Positions 61,601-64,000 of a DNA stretch of 64,000 bases are shown piece by piece. A program made the position numbers and the translations under genes. The DNA comes from Burkholderia sp. OK233 (GTDB taxonomy: Bacteria > Pseudomonadota > Gammaproteobacteria > Burkholderiales > Burkholderiaceae). Each line of letters opens with the position of its first letter. The first letter of the stretch is position 1. Below the pieces are notes generated by a model. That model was not told the origin of the DNA. It was given only the letters and a program-made list of their open reading frames with translations, and searched no databases. Location of the stretch: NCBI RefSeq assembly GCF_900230185.1, contig NZ_OCSR01000001.1:5208001-5272000 (forward strand). The letters run 5' to 3'.

Positions 61601-61614
61601 TCTGACCTGTCAGA
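61601..61614. promoter_or_regulatory. MarR-type operator before nodT
   Basis: TCTGACCTGTCAGA is a perfect palindrome (TCTGAC-CT-GTCAGA) located 2 bp before the nodT ATG. Confidence 0.65.
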
Positions 61615-61671
61615 TATTAAGGTAAAAAAATAGCTGCGATCGTTCGCAGCGCTGCGTTGCCTCGTCGCTTG

Positions 61672-62109
61672 CTAGTCTTCGAGAAACTTGTTCAGCAGGC
61701 GGCGCAATTCCTCGAATTCGGCTTTGGTGAATTTCCTCAAACGCCCGTTCAGCACCACCGGAGCAATCTGCGGAAGATGCGCGGAGACCTCCTCCCCTGC
61801 CCTCGTCAACTTCAGATTGACGACGCGCCGATCCTCGATACTGCGCGAGCGCTCCAGCAGACCTTTGGTCTCGAGCTTGTCGAGCATACGTGTCATCAAA
61901 CCCGTGTCGATACCGAGATGTTTGGACAACTCGAACGGCGTGGCCGCAATGTCCTGACGCAACGACAGCAGGATGCCCATTTGCTGGCTGGTGATATCCA
62001 GATCCTTAAGCGCGGCGTCCATTTCAGTAATCAACACGTTGCGCGCCTTGTTGATGGCGAACCCCACGCTGTTTGTCAGACCGAAACTCTCCGGCGTGTA
62101 GTGGTCCAT
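61672..62109 (-). CDS. MarR-family regulator of the efflux operon
   Basis: A 145-residue winged-helix regulator. The DNA-binding part has DITSQQMGILLSLRQDIAATPFELSKHLGIDTGLMTRMLDKLETKGLL as its span (residues 40-85), then the wing RSRSIEDRRVVNLKLT. AAGGAG precedes the ATG at 62109. It heads the operon MarR-nodT-emrA-emrB, as EmrR does in E. coli. Autoregulation is indicated by a palindrome inside its promoter. Confidence 0.92.
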   Translation of the reverse strand: MDHYTPESFGLTNSVGFAINKARNVLITEMDAALKDLDITSQQMGILLSLRQDIAATPFELSKHLGIDTGLMTRMLDKLETKGLLERSRSIEDRRVVNLKLTRAGEEVSAHLPQIAPVVLNGRLRKFTKAEFEELRRLLNKFLED

Positions 62110-62134
62110 GCGCAGCTCCTTGTAGGTTGAAATA

Positions 62135-62163
62135 AATATATCTGCACAGTCAGATACTGTCAA
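62135..62163 (-). promoter_or_regulatory. Promoter and operator of the MarR-nodT-emrAB operon
   Basis: On the minus strand TTGACA (62163-62158) and TATATT (62140-62135) are spaced 17 bp. The spacer holds TCTGACTGTGCAGA (62154-62141), a variant of the TCTGAC-N2-GTCAGA palindrome. A repressor here would directly block RNA polymerase. Confidence 0.72.
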
Positions 62164-62305
62164 GAATAAATTTGTGGAGTCAGATTTATGAACGCAAGGC
62201 GGGATGACAAGTATGTGCAGACGAATCCATTGCGCGTGGGCCGATGTCCGCGCGGCCGACCGCGGAGCACGGCCTCCTGCGCCGACTGAACGGTGCCGCC
62301 CGCCG

Positions 62306-63355
62306 TCAGCCCGCCGCCCCGACCTTTTCCGCCAGCTTCGCGTCGTAACTGGAATGGACGTGCACCCGCTTCTTCTCCGGATAGGCGTACGTGTACGCCT
62401 TGCGCAGCGCCAATGATGCCTCGTGAAACCCGGACAGAATCAGCTTCTGCTTGTTCGGATAGTTGGCGATGTCGCCGACCGCGAAAATGCCGGGCCGCGA
62501 GCTCTCGTAGTTGGACGTATCCACATCGACGCGGCCGCCGTGAATCGACAGATTCCACTGCGCGATCGGTCCGAGATCGGCAACCAACCCGTACAGCACG
62601 ACGAGTTGCTCGGTGGCGAGTTGCGTTTCGCCTTCGATATGCCGCAGTGCGATCGATTTCAGCGTATCGCCCTCGACGTTGAGCCCGGAAATCGCGCCGA
62701 CGATGAAGTCCATCTCCCCTGCCTCGACCGCGCGCCGCATCGACTCGACGCTCGAATCCGCCGCGCTGAAGCCGTTGCGACGATGCACCAGCGTCACGCG
62801 CCGCGCGACCTTGCGCAGCGCCAGCGCCCAGTCGAGCGCGGAATCGCCGCCGCCGGCCACCACCACGGTCTTGCCGGCGAAATCGGCGAGACGTTGCACG
62901 CTGTAGTGCACGTGATGCGACTCCAACGGCACGGCTTCGGCCAGCGCCAGCTTTTGCGGCACGAACGCACCGTTGCCGGCGGCAAGCAGAATCGCCGCCA
63001 CGTCGAATACGAGGCCGCGGTCGGTGCGCACGGTCCAGCGTCCGTCGTCGCGCTGCTCGACCGACTCGACCCGTTGCTCGAGATGGATGGGCACATCGAA
63101 CGGCTTGCATTGCGCCATCAAACGCTCCACCAGCTCGCGCGCGGTACACGAGGGAATCGCGGGAATGTCGTAGATCGGCTTGTCCGGATAGAGCTCGATG
63201 CACTGCCCGCCCACCTTGCCGAGCCCATCGACGATCTGGCACGACAGGCCGATTACAGCGGCTTCGAAAGCGGCAAAAAGGCCGACGGGCCCGGCGCCGA
63301 CGATCAGGACGTCGGTGCGGATCGGTTGCGGAAGCGGGTCTGTTGCGGACGTCAT
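62306..63355 (-). CDS. Ferredoxin-NADP reductase, thioredoxin-reductase-like
   Basis: A 349-residue flavoprotein. FAD motif DVLIVGAGPVGLFAAFEAA, NADP motif KTVVVAGGGDSALDWALAL, and GIFAVGDIANYPNKQKLILSGFHE near the C terminus are seen. The thioredoxin-reductase CxxC is absent, as in YumC-type reductases. It moves electrons between NADPH and ferredoxin or flavodoxin. The start at 63355 (MTSATDPL) fits homologues. It stands alone. Confidence 0.92.
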   Translation of the reverse strand: MTSATDPLPQPIRTDVLIVGAGPVGLFAAFEAAVIGLSCQIVDGLGKVGGQCIELYPDKPIYDIPAIPSCTARELVERLMAQCKPFDVPIHLEQRVESVEQRDDGRWTVRTDRGLVFDVAAILLAAGNGAFVPQKLALAEAVPLESHHVHYSVQRLADFAGKTVVVAGGGDSALDWALALRKVARRVTLVHRRNGFSAADSSVESMRRAVEAGEMDFIVGAISGLNVEGDTLKSIALRHIEGETQLATEQLVVLYGLVADLGPIAQWNLSIHGGRVDVDTSNYESSRPGIFAVGDIANYPNKQKLILSGFHEASLALRKAYTYAYPEKKRVHVHSSYDAKLAEKVGAAG

Positions 63356-63615
63356 CCGGAGTCTCATGGGGTAGATCGATGATCCACCATACAGAATCGC
63401 CCGAAGCCCGGCAACGATGCCATTACAGGCGATAAGGACGCTTGGGTACAGCAGGCCTCGGACAGCCGGCGGTTGACGGAGACTTCATTGAATAGATTAA
63501 ATTTATGGAACTATAAAAAAACAACATTATTTTTATAACCGACGGCTTCGTATAGTCGAGCCCAGTTCGAATGCGCCCTACGCTCGGCGCCCTCCTTTCC
63601 CGCTACTGGACCACG

Positions 63616-64000
63616 ATGAAACTACTCAAGTTCGCCCCTCTCGCGATCGCCGGCGCACTCTCCAGTGCCGCCCACGCGCAAAGCAGCGTGACGCTGTATG
63701 GCCTGATTTCGGCGGGCGTCGGCTATGCGACGAATCAGGGCGGCAAGAACGCGTGGCAGGCACTTTCGGGGACCAACCAGAACCCGCGCTGGGGTTTGAA
63801 GGGCGTCGAAGATCTGGGCGGCGGCACGACCGCGATCTTCCAGCTGGAAAACGGCTTTAACGTGATGACCGGCACCGCGTCGCAAAACGGCCGCGAATTC
63901 GGCCGGCAGGCGTTTGTCGGTCTCGCCAGCAAGACGTACGGTACGTTGACCTTCGGCCGTCAGTACGACACGGTGCACGACTACGTCGGCCCGGTGATCA
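63616..64000 (+). CDS. Gram-negative porin, 5' part
   Basis: The first 128 codons of an outer-membrane porin of the Burkholderia general type. The signal peptide is MKLLKFAPLAIAGALSSAAHAQ; the mature part is SSVTLYGLISAGVGYATN. The strand motifs are RWGLKGVEDLGGGTTAIFQLENGF and FGRQAFVGLASKTYGTLTFGRQYDTV. The gene runs off the end of the window. The region upstream (63480-63540) is very AT-rich and probably holds the promoter. Confidence 0.93.
   Translation, partial: MKLLKFAPLAIAGALSSAAHAQSSVTLYGLISAGVGYATNQGGKNAWQALSGTNQNPRWGLKGVEDLGGGTTAIFQLENGFNVMTGTASQNGREFGRQAFVGLASKTYGTLTFGRQYDTVHDYVGPVI

Noticed and set aside
1..64000. CRISPR arrays, tRNA, rRNA or a prophage
   Set aside because: No regularly spaced repeat-spacer series, cloverleaf, rRNA core or phage structural genes were seen; mobile DNA is confined to the two IS elements.

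Overview
The window reads as a high-GC betaproteobacterial chromosome segment, most likely Paraburkholderia or Burkholderia sensu lato. This rests on gene content: the hopanoid genes hpnI/J/K/L, a DUF4148 protein, a Burkholderia-type porin, NodT-type efflux lipoproteins, pobA, an lpiA/acvB pair, and a group 1h/5 [NiFe]-hydrogenase like that of Cupriavidus. No rRNA, tRNA or CRISPR array was seen. The species is not fixed by the sequence.

1-9.2 kb: a tightly coupled minus-strand hydrogenase operon (small subunit, large subunit, a cysteine-free NifU-like protein, DUF5947, DUF6084, and a further protein leaving the window). Upstream lie a nickel permease and a copC/outer-membrane/DUF2946 set that looks copper-related. 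9.3-19.3 kb: a membrane-anchored TAXI protein, a ProQ/FinO RNA chaperone, and a two-component system divergent from a TolC/HlyD/RND efflux operon. Between the last two sits an array of CTTA motifs repeating every 11 bp.

19.3-22.6 kb: a repeat island. Two inverted copies of a dispersed repeat enclose an IS481-like element, which is itself split by an IS3-family element. Both insertions keep their target duplications. 22.6-31.2 kb: hopanoid tailoring genes (hpnK plus a glycosyltransferase; hpnJ, hpnI and an hpnL-like gene) surrounding a QseBC-like two-component system. An identical 23-bp motif precedes both the regulator gene and hpnJ.

31.4-43 kb: cspA, an aldehyde dehydrogenase, GNAT, the uronate catabolic group kdgT/kduI/kduD/IclR, a TauD-type dioxygenase, a Crp-like regulator, cytochrome b561, and small exported His-rich proteins. 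43-53 kb: pobA, a TetR regulator facing a small membrane protein across a clear promoter-operator, ilvA preceded by an apparent classical attenuator with an Ile-rich leader peptide, and the mprF(lpiA)-acvB operon.

53-64 kb: an MFS transporter, a PAS-PAS hybrid kinase, and a MarR-controlled nodT-emrA-emrB efflux operon with three matching operator-like palindromes. The window ends with a thioredoxin-reductase-like ferredoxin-NADP reductase and the start of a porin gene.

The most novel-looking items are the ilvA attenuator, the 11-bp phased array, the shared box linking a two-component system to hopanoid genes, and the cysteine-free NifU homologue in the hydrogenase operon.
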